A DNA stretch of 64,000 nt from Massilia agri. GTDB lineage: Bacteria; Pseudomonadota; Gammaproteobacteria; Burkholderiales; Burkholderiaceae_D. Below are positions 1 through 8,427 of the stretch, in pieces (position 1 is the first letter of the stretch; the number at the start of each line of letters is the position of its first letter). The notes below the pieces were generated by a model that had not been told where the DNA came from, did no database searches, and saw only the letters and a program-made list of their open reading frames with translations. The translations under genes were made by a program, and so were the position numbers. The stretch spans positions 1-64,000 of the forward strand of contig NZ_JANUHA010000010.1 of assembly GCF_024753255.1 (NCBI RefSeq). Reading direction: 5' to 3'.

Positions 1-96
1 CTTCGCCGTGCGCGCGTTCAACTACACGATGCAATGAGGCGCATCGTCCATCTCTGGGCTGGTTGAACGCGCGTTCGGCGAAGCCGAACACCCTAC
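1..96. repeat. Dispersed intergenic inverted repeat, copy A (left end cut by window)
   Basis: The left arm reads CTTCGCCGTGCGCGCGTTCAA and the right arm TTGAACGCGCGTTCGGCGAAGC followed by CACCCTAC, separated by about 37 bases of unrelated sequence. The same arms recur at 14445, 33470 and 46666, with a half copy at 10001. A short open frame across bases 2-37 ends in TGA, but it is explained by the repeat and is not called as a gene end. Confidence 0.75.
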
Positions 97-132
97 AAAA
101 AAAGCCCGACGCAGCATTCCTGCCGGTCGGGC
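97..132 (-). terminator. Rho-independent terminator of the secreted protein gene
   Basis: Read on the minus strand, GCCCGAC pairs with GTCGGGC (126-132 and 104-110) and is followed by a run of seven T residues (complement of 97-103). It lies about 45 bp after the stop codon of the minus-strand gene ending at 176. Confidence 0.75.
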
Positions 133-175
133 CTGAACGCGGGTCCAGCCCCGCAGGAGAGTGCTCCCGTCAGCC

Positions 176-2032
176 TTACTGCTGCTTGTCCCCGTAACGG
201 ATGGTCCAGCTCACTACGAGCGGCTCGCGCATGCTGAAGGCGCCGCTGGCGCAGCTGACGACCGTCTGCATCTGGCCGTAAGGCGCGCGCCACTCAAGGC
301 TGCCGTCCGCCGGCTCCGCCTTGCACGACGCCAGCCCGCCAACCTCGAAGGCCTGCACCGCGCCCTCCTTGAAACGCACCGTGTTTCCATTCACGGTGGC
401 GCCTCCCGAGAAGGAGCCGAATTCCAGCGTCAGCTTCCTGATGTCGAGCGGCGAGGCCGGCGTGTAGCGGTCGGTGCGCGTGATCGCGCCCGGCTGCAGG
501 CTGTAGCGCGTTTCTACCTTGATGCGCGCGTCAGGCACCGGCACGTTCTTGCCGAGACGGGTGAGGGCGTCCTGGTGATACGTCACCAGCTGGCCGGCGC
601 CCTGTGGCTTGGCTTCGATATCCTTCATCCAGGCCGTCGCAATCAGCTCGCTGCCGTCCGCCAGCGTGAACTTCGGCATCAGCTGCGGATGCGCGTAGCC
701 GCTGTCGGCCACGCCCGCCACGACATCGTGCGCGAAGGGCAGCGGGTAATAGGGGCTGTTCGCATGCTGGCTCTGGCCGCCGTTGATGATCGACAGGCTG
801 AACACATGGCCCTTGTCGCGCCAGATGCCCAGCGCCCGGTCATGTTCGCCGCGCGCGAAGCGCGTCAGGGAAAACTTCGGGCGCGTGCGTTCGAGCCAGG
901 CGGCCAGGTCCTGGCGCGGCGCCACGTCCTTCATGCCGGCCCTGTTCCACATCTCGTTGGTGGCGATCAGCTGGTGCAGCAGCGAGAAGTTCTCGCCCAG
1001 GATGCGGTGTTTGCCGCGGTAGGTGTCGGTGCGGCGTCCGCCGTTCCACATGTCGACCGAGTGCATGCCCGGCTGGTACCAGAAGCGCATGTAGCGCTCG
1101 GCGATGCGCGCGGAGTAGGCGTAGGCGTATTCCTTTTCCTCGGGCGAGAGCACGCCGAGATACGCGGCGGTCGACAGGATCTCCAGCATCGCGGTCTCGC
1201 CATACGGGCCCAGGCTGCGGCCCATGGTGAAGCCGGTGCCATCGCTTGTTGCGCTGTTCAGGGCCACTTCGGCCGACTTGCGCAGCAGGGCTTTCAGTTC
1301 CGGCGTGACTTCCAGGCCGGTCTCGATGAAGCGCTCGCAGATCTCGGCGGCGAGCAGGATGCTGTAGCGGTCGAAGCGTCCCTGGCCATCGGTTTCGTCG
1401 CTGAAGCCGTATTCGCCCGAATAGGTGGCGTAGTGCTTGAGCATCTTGTCCAGCAGGACCTCGCCCGAGGTGCCGTCTTCCCAGCCCATCAGCATGCGCA
1501 GGCGCGCGATGCTGAAGGCAACGCCATAGTAGTTGGTCGGCAGGTCGATCAGTTCATAACTCGGCAGCCGCACGAAGGTGCGCCAGTCGAGGCGCTTGCG
1601 CAGGGTCTCCAGCGTGGCGGGACGTACCGCGCGCTCGAGCAGGCCGGCCTGCTTCAGGCGATGCAGGGCGCCGATGTAATAGTAGATGCCCCAGGTGTCG
1701 TTCGCCATGCCGATGGTGAGGTCGGCCAGGTCGGCGTAGTCGCACAGCATGCCGGGCAGGCGCGGGTCGTTCGCCGGCAGGTGGACCAGCAGGTCCGCCA
1801 GGCCCGTGGCGATTTTCCCGGGCAGGAATTTGTCTTTGCTCTTGAGGGCGGCCTGGCCGTCCATCGTGATGCCATCCTTTTCCTTCGCCAGCTTCTGGAA
1901 CAGGTAGTCGAGCTGGGGATAGGCTTGCTCGACGCTCTTCTGCAAGGGCGGCGTGGCTTGCGCGGGCGCGGCGTGGACGATGGCAGGGGCGGCCAGCAAG
2001 GCGGTCGCCAGGAAGGGCAAGGCATGGCGCAT
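176..2032 (-). CDS. Secreted toroid-like protein, possible polysaccharide lyase of the uronate locus
   Basis: This 618-residue protein starts with a clear signal peptide (MRHALPFLATALLAAPAIVHA). The ATG at 2032 is preferred over the TTG one codon upstream because GGAG lies nine bases before it. The first ~370 residues are helix-rich with aromatic and Asn/Tyr-rich patches (PTNYYG, GRSLGPYGE, YRGKHRILGEN), and the last ~250 look beta-rich. That order resembles (alpha/alpha)-toroid plus beta-sandwich polysaccharide lyases, but I do not recognise the family and cannot assign catalytic residues. Context supports a role in cutting a uronate-containing polymer: a LacI gene lies upstream on the same strand, and a LacI-like operator sits in its own promoter. 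Alternative: a non-catalytic or hydrolytic secreted protein of the same locus. Confidence 0.8.
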   Translation of the reverse strand: MRHALPFLATALLAAPAIVHAAPAQATPPLQKSVEQAYPQLDYLFQKLAKEKDGITMDGQAALKSKDKFLPGKIATGLADLLVHLPANDPRLPGMLCDYADLADLTIGMANDTWGIYYYIGALHRLKQAGLLERAVRPATLETLRKRLDWRTFVRLPSYELIDLPTNYYGVAFSIARLRMLMGWEDGTSGEVLLDKMLKHYATYSGEYGFSDETDGQGRFDRYSILLAAEICERFIETGLEVTPELKALLRKSAEVALNSATSDGTGFTMGRSLGPYGETAMLEILSTAAYLGVLSPEEKEYAYAYSARIAERYMRFWYQPGMHSVDMWNGGRRTDTYRGKHRILGENFSLLHQLIATNEMWNRAGMKDVAPRQDLAAWLERTRPKFSLTRFARGEHDRALGIWRDKGHVFSLSIINGGQSQHANSPYYPLPFAHDVVAGVADSGYAHPQLMPKFTLADGSELIATAWMKDIEAKPQGAGQLVTYHQDALTRLGKNVPVPDARIKVETRYSLQPGAITRTDRYTPASPLDIRKLTLEFGSFSGGATVNGNTVRFKEGAVQAFEVGGLASCKAEPADGSLEWRAPYGQMQTVVSCASGAFSMREPLVVSWTIRYGDKQQ

Positions 2033-2051
2033 CAATCGTGTCTCCGGTGTT

Positions 2052-2065
2052 GTTAAACGTTTTCC
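2052..2065. promoter_or_regulatory. LacI-type operator O1
   Basis: The 14-mer GTTAAACGTTTTCC has the central CG and AAACGTTT core of LacI/GalR-family operators. It lies just downstream of the -10 of the promoter for the secreted protein gene, where a bound repressor would block initiation. Twelve of 14 bases match the perfect palindrome at 3252. Confidence 0.65.
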
Positions 2066-2067
2066 TA

Positions 2068-2096
2068 AATATAGGCGAACAGTTCCGGAAAGTAAA
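2068..2096 (-). promoter_or_regulatory. Sigma-70-type promoter of the secreted protein gene
   Basis: On the minus strand TTTACT (2096-2091) and TATATT (2073-2068) are separated by 17 bp. Operator O1 starts three bases after the -10 box. Confidence 0.5.
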
Positions 2097-2111
2097 GCGA
2101 TGCGCGCGGGT

Positions 2112-3107
2112 TCAGCGCTGGCGGGCGATGGTCGAGGAGCGCAGCACCAGCTGTGGGGCGACCTTGGTGAGCTTGTCCACCTGCTCGCCGCGGATCACCG
2201 AGAGCAGCTTGCTCATGGCGGTGGCGCCCATGCGCTCGCTCTGCAGGTCGACCGTGGTGAGTGCCGGCGTCACGTACTTCCCGTAGGGGATGTTGTCGAA
2301 GCCGACCACCGACAGGTCGCGCGGGATCGACAGGCCCAGGCTGGCCGCTTCCTTCATGAAGCCGAGCGCCATCAGGTCGTTGTAGCAGATCACTGCATCG
2401 GGGCGGCTGGCGCCCAGCACGATGTTCGAGCACATGCGCTCGCCTTCAAGCATGGAGGGGCCTTCGGCATCGAAGACGGCGAGCGGCAGGCCGGCAGCGT
2501 CGAGGCACTCGCGGATGCCGCCCAGGCGCTCCTCGTCGCGGCGCGACTTGGAAAAGCCGAGGTAGGCGATGCGCTGGTGCCCGAGCATGCGCAGGTGCTG
2601 GGCCAGCATGAAGGCGCCGCCGTGGTCGTCGCTGGCCACGGTGGGCAAGGGCAGTTCGTTCAGCGAACCGAAGAACACCAGCGGCTTGTCGATCTCGGCC
2701 ATCCAGCCCATCTCGTGCTCGCGCAGGCGCGAGGACACGATCAGTCCGTCCACGCGCCGGCTCAGGTCTTCCAGCGTGCGGCGCTCGCGGCTCGGGGTCT
2801 CCTCGGTATCGACCAGCACCACCGAATACTCGTGGTCGTGGGCGACGCGGTTGGCGCCTTTCAGGATGCTGGAGAAGTGCGGGTTGGTCACGTCGAGCAC
2901 CGACAGGCCGATGGTGTTGGTGCGCCCCGTGATCATGGACTTCGCGAGCGGATTGGACTTGTAGCCCAGGCTGGCGATGGCCGCATCCAGCGCCGCCTCG
3001 ACCTTGGGCGAAAAGCGCTGCGCACCGTTGATGTACTTGGACACCGTGGCGGTGGACACCTGGGCGGCTGCGGCGACGTCGCGGATGGTCGGGGCGGAGC
3101 TTTTCAT
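2112..3107 (-). CDS. LacI-family transcriptional regulator of the uronate locus
   Basis: 331 residues. The N-terminal helix-turn-helix (TIRDVAAAAQVSTATVSKYING, residues ~6-27) and hinge (NPLAKSMITGRTNTIGLSV) are typical of LacI/GalR repressors, followed by a periplasmic-binding-protein-like effector domain to the end. The start MKSSAPTIRDVA is chosen because the family begins a few residues before the HTH; longer in-frame starts would add an unusual leader. It is flanked on both sides by LacI-type palindromes (2052 and 3252), and related sites lie upstream of the GH88 gene. The likely effector is a uronate or an oligosaccharide breakdown product, which is inference from context. Confidence 0.92.
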   Translation of the reverse strand: MKSSAPTIRDVAAAAQVSTATVSKYINGAQRFSPKVEAALDAAIASLGYKSNPLAKSMITGRTNTIGLSVLDVTNPHFSSILKGANRVAHDHEYSVVLVDTEETPSRERRTLEDLSRRVDGLIVSSRLREHEMGWMAEIDKPLVFFGSLNELPLPTVASDDHGGAFMLAQHLRMLGHQRIAYLGFSKSRRDEERLGGIRECLDAAGLPLAVFDAEGPSMLEGERMCSNIVLGASRPDAVICYNDLMALGFMKEAASLGLSIPRDLSVVGFDNIPYGKYVTPALTTVDLQSERMGATAMSKLLSVIRGEQVDKLTKVAPQLVLRSSTIARQR

Positions 3108-3220
3108 TGGGCGGGTAATCGTTATTTGACCCGGCATCTTATCATGCTGCGGCCATGCTAAACGGGCATTTTCCCTAGGTGCAAAGCGGTCCAGCCACTT
3201 TCCGGGCGCCTTGGCCGCCA

Positions 3221-3248
3221 TTGACGCCCGGTGCCGTTCCGCTATACT
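3221..3248 (+). promoter_or_regulatory. Sigma-70-type promoter of udh
   Basis: TTGACG (3221-3226) and TATACT (3243-3248) are spaced by 16 bp. The perfect palindrome at 3252-3265 covers the expected transcription start. Confidence 0.6.
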
Positions 3249-3251
3249 TGA

Positions 3252-3265
3252 GTTAAACGTTTAAC
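3252..3265. promoter_or_regulatory. LacI-type operator O2, perfect palindrome
   Basis: GTTAAACGTTTAAC is an exact 14-bp palindrome between the lacI gene and udh. It sits four bases after the udh -10 box, the usual place for a repressor site, and may also serve in autoregulation. Confidence 0.75.
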
Positions 3266-3291
3266 TTACCTATTACACCACTGGAGACCCC

Positions 3292-4116
3292 ATGACTGAA
3301 GAGACACTGCGCAAGCCCTTCCACCGCCTGTTGCTGACCGGGGCGGGCGGCGGCCTCGGCACCGTGCTGCGCGAGCGCATCAAACCCTGGGCCGACATCG
3401 TTCGCCTCAGCGACGTGAAGGTGATCGCCCCGGCTGGCCCCAACGAGGAAGTCATGCAGTGCGACCTGGCCGACCGCGAGGCCGTGCTGTCCCTGCTCGA
3501 GGGCGTGGACGCCGTGCTGCACTTCGGCGGCGTCTCGGTCGAGGAACAGGTCGACAAGATCGTCCAGGCCAACATCGTCGGCCTGCACCATTTGTACGAA
3601 GCGGTGCACAAGCAGGGGATCAAGCGCGTGATCTACGCCAGCTCCAGCCACGTGGTCGGCTTCTACCCGACCACGCAGGTGATCGACGCCGGCGCTCCCT
3701 TGCGTCCGGACTGTATCTACGGCGTCTCGAAGTGCTTCGGCGAAGCCCTGTCGCGCTACTACTACGACCGCTTCGGCATCGAGACCGTCTGCCTGCGCAT
3801 CGGCTCTTCTTTCGACGAGCCGCGCAATGCGCGCATGATGACCACCTTCCTCGCCTACGACGACCTGGTCGAACTGGTGCGCTGCGCCCTGTTCACGCCG
3901 CGCGTCGGCCACACCATCACCTTCGGCGTCTCGGACAACAAGACGAAGTGGTGGGACAACCGCCTGGCGGCCCACCTGGGCTACGTGCCCCAGCGCAGCT
4001 CGCGCGAATTCGCGGAGCGTTTCCCGCAGAGTGGGGAATGGCCGGGCAAGGAGGATGTCACCGCGACCTACCAGGGCGGTCCTTTTGTCCTGGCAGGCCC
4101 GATTTACAAGGACTGA
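3292..4116 (+). CDS. udh: Uronate dehydrogenase (NAD-dependent epimerase/dehydratase fold)
   Basis: This 274-residue short-chain-type dehydrogenase oxidises D-glucuronate or D-galacturonate to the aldarolactone in the oxidative uronate route (EC 1.1.1.203). The Rossmann motif LLLTGAGGGLG is at residues 13-23, HFGGVSVE at 77-84, and the catalytic YGVSK has Tyr143 and Lys147. The stretch SSFDEPRNARMM and the C-terminal WWDNR closely follow the known Udh sequences. GGAG lies eight bases before the ATG. It stands alone, divergent from lacI, and a perfect LacI operator in its promoter places it under that repressor. Its substrate would be the uronic acid released by the GH88 enzyme encoded at 6829, or a saturated uronate from the same polymer. 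Confidence 0.93.
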   Translation: MTEETLRKPFHRLLLTGAGGGLGTVLRERIKPWADIVRLSDVKVIAPAGPNEEVMQCDLADREAVLSLLEGVDAVLHFGGVSVEEQVDKIVQANIVGLHHLYEAVHKQGIKRVIYASSSHVVGFYPTTQVIDAGAPLRPDCIYGVSKCFGEALSRYYYDRFGIETVCLRIGSSFDEPRNARMMTTFLAYDDLVELVRCALFTPRVGHTITFGVSDNKTKWWDNRLAAHLGYVPQRSSREFAERFPQSGEWPGKEDVTATYQGGPFVLAGPIYKD

Positions 4117-4125
4117 TCTCGTATG

Positions 4126-4219
4126 GTGGGCGGCTCCCGCCCACCCTGCAAAAACGCGGCGCCCATTTTCATGGGGCGCCGCGTTTTCATTTTGGCGGGA
4201 CGGTGTCGCCACCGTCCCG
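4126..4219. terminator. Bidirectional terminator region between udh and the TonB receptor gene
   Basis: Three hairpins follow one another: GGTGGGCGGCTCCCGCCCACC (about 4126-4146), AACGCGGCGCCC...GGGCGCCGCGTT (4153-4185, flanked by A and T runs) and GGGACGGTG...CACCGTCCC (4198-4219). They separate two convergent genes, and the middle one can terminate in both directions. Confidence 0.7.
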
Positions 4220-4228
4220 GATCACCGC

Positions 4229-6748
4229 TTAGAACTTCACATCCAGCTTCACGCTGAAGTAGCGGAACACGTCGCGCGGCGGCACCCAGCTGTCCACCGT
4301 GATGCTCGGCGAGGTCGAGGTCGGTCCTTCCCGGAAGCTCGGGCCGCTCGCATTCGCGTTCGGGATGTAGAACTTGTCGAACAGGTTCTTCACCTGGAAG
4401 CTCAGGCGCCAGCGGTCCTTGTTCTCGCGCAGGCCGAAGCCCAGGTCGGCGATCGTGTAGCTGTCGTTGACCGAGCGCGGATCGTTGTTGATGTTGGTCT
4501 GGTAGTCGCTCTGGTAGCGCACGTTGCCGTTGATGAAGGCCCGGAACGGCAGGCTGTCGAAGCGAAGGTCGTAGTTGCTGCCGATATTGACCTTGATCTT
4601 CGGCGTGCCCGGGAAGATGCCGCCCGTCAGGTCCTGGATGCCGGTGGTCGAGCCGGGACGGATCGGGAAGCAGGCGCGGTTCCAGCCGCCCAGCGAACCG
4701 CCTTCACCCAGGGTGCTGCCTGGCAGCGCCGGGTTGGTGTTGTCGCGGTAGCAGGGGCCGCCCTTCCAGTCGTTGATGGTGGGGCGGGTGTAGGCGAACG
4801 CGGCGTTCACCGACCAGCCGGTCGCGAGCAGCATGTTGGCGTCGATCTCGACCCCCTTGGTGCCGATTTCCGGAATCGAATTCAGCTGGGTATAGATGGT
4901 CGGATCGTCCGGCAGCACGAAGGAGGTGTTCTGCTGGTAGTGCTTGAAGTCGGTCTTGTAGACGACCGCGGCCAGCGACATGCGGTTGTTGAACAGGTTG
5001 GCCTTGGCGCCCAGCTCGTAGGTGCGGCTGGTTTCCGGATCGACCGGGAAGGCGGCCGACGCCTTCAGGCCACTGGTCACGTCATAGGCCTTGCCCTTGT
5101 GGCCGGTGGCGGTCATGGCGTACACCATCCAGTCCTTGTTGAGCTGCTTCTGGATGCTCAGCTTGCCGGTGGTGGCCCAGTCTTCGTTGCCGCTGCTGGA
5201 GAACACGTCCACGCCCACCGGACCCGGCACGAAGCTCGCGCGGTCCAGCTGGTCGGTGTAGAAGTTGCGCTCGTAGTTGAAGCCCGATTCCTCGAGGTTG
5301 CGGCGCAGGCCGGCGACCAGGGTCCAGGTGGGAGCGAAGTCCCAGCTGGCCTGGCCGAACACGGCCTTGTTGACGTTGTAGATGTCGGTGTAATAGTTGG
5401 TCGGGCTGGACGGCGAGTTGGCCGCGCACCTGGTCGGCGCGACGCAGAAGCCGCGGATGAAGTGGCGCTCGATCTCGTTGCGCGCCCACCAGAGGCCGGC
5501 CACGTAGCGCAGCGTGCCCGCATCCGGCGAGACCAGGCGGATCTCCTGGGTCTTCGAGCGGATGTCGTAGGTGCCGAACTGGTTGTTGCCGACCGTGGGC
5601 ACGGTTTCGCCCGGGCGGGTGAGGGTGGGCACGTCGGTGAAGTCCTGGTCGCGCGAGTCGTTTGCCTTGTAGCGCTGGTACGAGGTGATCGACATCAGGG
5701 TCGCGTCGTTCGGCAACGTGTACGAGAACTTCAGGCCGGTTCCCGTGGTGCGCGAGCTGATCCCGGTCGGGAAGTCGCGCCGTACGTAGCGGTTGCGCGG
5801 ATTGGTCGGATCGATCCCTGCCAGGACCTGGCTGGCCGGCAGCAGCCGGTTGCCGTTCATGTAGGCGTTGTTGATATCGACCGGAATGCGGGTCAGGTTG
5901 CCCGCTTCGCGCGAGCCGGTGGTGCGGTAGAAGCCGTTCACCGCCGTCACGCCGCGCGTGTTTTCCTGCTCGTTATACTGCGGCATGAAGTCGATGTCGA
6001 GGTTCCGGATCGGGGTCCAGCTGAACTTCGCCATCAGGGTCTTGCCGGAAGATCCGTTCACCTTCTTGCCGTCGGTGAGGTTGGTGAAGTTGCCCGGCAT
6101 GTCGCTCTTGTTCGCGGCGATGCGCATGGCGAAGGTATCGGTGAAGCGTCCGCCCATCGAGGCGGCCAGGCGCCATTCGTGGTCGTTGGTGTAGTAGGCA
6201 CTGCCGCGGTAGGTGACCGGGCCGCTGATCGGCTTGGTCACGATATTGATCGCGCCGGCCACCGCCGACTTGCCGAACAGGGTGCTCTGCGGGCCTTTCA
6301 GCACTTCGACGCGGGCCACGTCGGCCAGGTCGCGGAAGGCCTGGAACTGCACCGCGATCGGAATGTCGTCCAGGATCACCGAGACGTCCGACTCCACGCC
6401 GATACCCACTGAGACGGTGCCGATGCCGCGCATGAACAGCGCGTTGTTGGCGGCCGTGGTGCCCGAGGCCTGCGTCAGAGACGGGGTGAGGGCGATGACG
6501 TCCTCGATTTCGCGCACGTTATTGCGCTGCAGTTCCTCTTCCGAGAGGACCGAGATCGCCATCGGCACGCTCTCCAGCTTCTCGACGCGCTTGTTGGCGG
6601 TGACGACCACCGACTGCAGCTGGTTCGGGTTCGGCTGCGCCTCCTGCGCCTCCTGCGCGTAGACCGGGACGGCCCATTGTGCGACGGCGATGGCGACGAC
6701 CGCTGCAACCGGTTTCACCGCGAAGTAATCGTTTCTGTTCTTGTCCAA
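4229..6748 (-). CDS. TonB-dependent outer-membrane receptor, probable oligouronide uptake
   Basis: 839 residues: signal peptide to about residue 31 (ending PVYAQ), TonB-box region, plug domain (~45-155 with VVVTANKR, VEVLKGPQSTLFGKSAVAGAINIVT), then a 22-strand-type barrel ending in the aromatic VKLDVKF expected for outer-membrane assembly. Translation probably starts at a TTG, because AAGGAG lies six bases before it and no nearer ATG fits. The barrel resembles siderophore-type receptors in general style, so substrate cannot be read from sequence. Its position 80 bp after the GH88 gene on the same strand, in a locus with uronate dehydrogenase, suggests uptake of uronate-containing oligosaccharides rather than iron. 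Confidence 0.9.
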   Translation of the reverse strand: MDKNRNDYFAVKPVAAVVAIAVAQWAVPVYAQEAQEAQPNPNQLQSVVVTANKRVEKLESVPMAISVLSEEELQRNNVREIEDVIALTPSLTQASGTTAANNALFMRGIGTVSVGIGVESDVSVILDDIPIAVQFQAFRDLADVARVEVLKGPQSTLFGKSAVAGAINIVTKPISGPVTYRGSAYYTNDHEWRLAASMGGRFTDTFAMRIAANKSDMPGNFTNLTDGKKVNGSSGKTLMAKFSWTPIRNLDIDFMPQYNEQENTRGVTAVNGFYRTTGSREAGNLTRIPVDINNAYMNGNRLLPASQVLAGIDPTNPRNRYVRRDFPTGISSRTTGTGLKFSYTLPNDATLMSITSYQRYKANDSRDQDFTDVPTLTRPGETVPTVGNNQFGTYDIRSKTQEIRLVSPDAGTLRYVAGLWWARNEIERHFIRGFCVAPTRCAANSPSSPTNYYTDIYNVNKAVFGQASWDFAPTWTLVAGLRRNLEESGFNYERNFYTDQLDRASFVPGPVGVDVFSSSGNEDWATTGKLSIQKQLNKDWMVYAMTATGHKGKAYDVTSGLKASAAFPVDPETSRTYELGAKANLFNNRMSLAAVVYKTDFKHYQQNTSFVLPDDPTIYTQLNSIPEIGTKGVEIDANMLLATGWSVNAAFAYTRPTINDWKGGPCYRDNTNPALPGSTLGEGGSLGGWNRACFPIRPGSTTGIQDLTGGIFPGTPKIKVNIGSNYDLRFDSLPFRAFINGNVRYQSDYQTNINNDPRSVNDSYTIADLGFGLRENKDRWRLSFQVKNLFDKFYIPNANASGPSFREGPTSTSPSITVDSWVPPRDVFRYFSVKLDVKF

Positions 6749-6828
6749 CGTTGTCTCCTTAATTCAAGAAAAGGTGCCAGGCCCGGGTGGCGATCCCTGT
6801 TGCGATCGATCCCGGTGCTCCGGATGCG

Positions 6829-8037
6829 TCAATGTGTTGCGCTGGCGGCCTTCAGGCGCAGCAATGCTTCGAGAAAGTAGTAGTCGGCGTAGTTGAGCGG
6901 CACGTCGATTTCCTTGCCGGCCGGTTTGTGTCCGGTCGCGTGCTTGAGCAGGAAGCCGCCGTTCTCGCCCGTCGCTGCAAGGTAGGCCGGGGAGGCGAGG
7001 CTGCGCAGCTGGGCAGTGGCGAAGTCGCGGTACTTTTGGGCAGTGGCCTTGTCGGAGAAACCGGCGAGTTCCAGCAAGGCGGAGGCGGTGATGGCGGCGG
7101 CCGAGCTGTCGCGCGGGGCGTTGGGAATGGCGGCGTCGTCGAAGTCCCAGTACGGGACCTTGTCTTGAGGGAGGCGCGGGTGGTTCATGAAGAAGGCCGC
7201 GATTTTATGCGCCTGCTGCAGGTATTCGGGCTTTTTCGTCTCGCGATACATCATGGTGTAGCCGTACAGGGCCCAGGCCTGGCCGCGCGCCCAGCTCGAC
7301 GAATCCGCGTTGCCCTGCACCGTGACCTTGCCGCGGATGGCGCCGGTTTGCGGATCGTAGTCGACCAGGTGCACGCTCGAACCGTCGGGACGGAAGTGGT
7401 TCTTGATCGTGGTGTCGGCGTGGGTGAGGGCGACGTCGCGGTAGTACGGTTCCTTGGCTTCGCGGGCCGACCAGGTCAGGAGCTCCAGGTTCATCATGTT
7501 GTCGATGATGACGGGGAAGGCCCAGGTGCTGTTCTTCCACAGGTCCCAGGACTGGATGCTGCCGACCTTGGGGTTGTAGCGGGTGACCAGCGTGGTGGCG
7601 CCGGCCAGCAGGGCGTCGCGGTAGTTCGGGTTCTTGGTGAGGCGGTAGCCGTTGCCGTAGCTGGCGCCGAGCATGAAGCCGAGGTCGTGCTGGGTCTTGT
7701 CGAACTTGGCGGGGGCCATGCGGGCCGTGTAGTCCTGGGCGGCGGCGCGCCACTTCTTGTCGCCGGTCGCTTCGAACAGGTACCACAGGGAGCCGGGGAA
7801 GAAGCCGGAGGTCCAGTCGCGCACGCCGACCAGTTTGACTTCACCATTCTCGACGGTGCGGGGGAAGCCTTCCTTCGATTGCACCTTGGGGAGCAAGGTC
7901 GCGTACTGCTTGGCGGCGGCGTCGATGCCGCGCTTGACCAGGGCGGCGGTCGATTCGTTGGCGGGCTGGGCAAATGCAGGTGCTGCGGCGAGCAGGGCGA
8001 TGCCTGCAAGCAGGGTGCGCGCGTTGTTTCGCGTCAT
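6829..8037 (-). CDS. GH88 unsaturated glucuronyl hydrolase
   Basis: 402 residues with signal peptide (cleavage near AFAQ, residue 24), so periplasmic or secreted. The family (unsaturated glucuronyl/galacturonyl hydrolase) removes the 4,5-unsaturated uronic acid left by polysaccharide lyases. Asp118 in HDLGFMLG and Asp179 in IIDNMMNLELL match the two key aspartates of Bacillus UGL and have the same 61-residue spacing. SSSWARGQAWALYGYT and NYADYYFLEALLR are further GH88 hallmarks. GGAG lies eight bases before the ATG. It is the first gene of a two-gene unit with the TonB receptor, and LacI-type sites lie upstream. Its presence implies a lyase somewhere upstream in the pathway, for which the secreted protein encoded at 176 is the best local candidate. 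Confidence 0.93.
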   Translation of the reverse strand: MTRNNARTLLAGIALLAAAPAFAQPANESTAALVKRGIDAAAKQYATLLPKVQSKEGFPRTVENGEVKLVGVRDWTSGFFPGSLWYLFEATGDKKWRAAAQDYTARMAPAKFDKTQHDLGFMLGASYGNGYRLTKNPNYRDALLAGATTLVTRYNPKVGSIQSWDLWKNSTWAFPVIIDNMMNLELLTWSAREAKEPYYRDVALTHADTTIKNHFRPDGSSVHLVDYDPQTGAIRGKVTVQGNADSSSWARGQAWALYGYTMMYRETKKPEYLQQAHKIAAFFMNHPRLPQDKVPYWDFDDAAIPNAPRDSSAAAITASALLELAGFSDKATAQKYRDFATAQLRSLASPAYLAATGENGGFLLKHATGHKPAGKEIDVPLNYADYYFLEALLRLKAASATH

Positions 8038-8107
8038 TGATGTCTCCTGTTTGTTCTTCTGCTTGCATAAATCGTAATCACATCAACTAGCGAAGTCAAC
8101 AAAATTA

Positions 8108-8121
8108 GGAAAACGCTTAAC
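8108..8121. promoter_or_regulatory. LacI-type operator O3
   Basis: Read on the minus strand this is GTTAAGCGTTTTCC, one base different from operator O1 (GTTAAACGTTTTCC). It lies 71 bp upstream of the GH88 start codon. Confidence 0.6.
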
Positions 8122-8189
8122 TAAGTTTTTTGTGTGCCTCCTTGACTGTAAAAACTATGATCTTTCCGCTGAGGTCTATGACCTTTGTG

Positions 8190-8203
8190 AGAAAACGTTT
8201 TTG
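8190..8203. promoter_or_regulatory. LacI-type operator O4 (weaker)
   Basis: AGAAAACGTTTTTG contains the symmetric core AAAACGTTTT. It lies 82 bp further upstream of O3, a distance compatible with looping between two sites, but the outer half-site bases are not conserved. Confidence 0.4.
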
Positions 8204-8427
8204 CAAGCATTTTTCACTCTGGGAGCGGGTGCCGGCGTGGAGATGACACAGGGTGTCCGAGGGGCGACAACGCGTCGCTTTGGAAACGTTGCCATTTCGC
8301 CACAGATGCGCAAGTCGGGCTGGCGAATATGTCAGGCCTCTTGCTTTGGAAGGGGGGGGGCTTGTATCGGCTTGTTCGATACATGCCCGCAAGGCGGGCA
8401 TGTTGTTGCGGAAGGCGGCGACTGGTT

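Larger units (their letters stand above)
8038..8427. other. Control region upstream of the GH88-TonB unit
   Basis: No convincing gene is seen in these 390 bases. The part nearest the GH88 gene is AT-rich and contains two LacI-like palindromes (8108 and 8190). A 10-bp perfect stem ACATGCCCGC/GCGGGCATGT with a three-base loop lies at 8381-8403, after the stop of the small minus-strand gene; it lacks a T tract. A run of ten G residues lies near 8352. Confidence 0.5.

Noticed and set aside
2..37. Apparent C-terminal end of a gene entering the window (…FAVRAFNYTMQ stop)
   Set aside because: The bases are the left arm of the dispersed inverted repeat seen at 14445, 33470 and 46666, so the short frame is coincidental.
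161..2056. 631-residue open frame on the plus strand
   Set aside because: It is the antisense shadow of the secreted protein gene; the product is Arg/Ala/His-rich without any domain, as expected in GC-rich DNA.
4031..6412. 793-residue open frame antisense to the TonB receptor
   Set aside because: No start signal, no recognisable domain and biased composition; the opposite strand has a clear receptor.
8352..8361. Run of ten G residues as a phase-variation tract
   Set aside because: It is in a non-coding region and not positioned to change the spacing of a recognised promoter, so no function can be supported.
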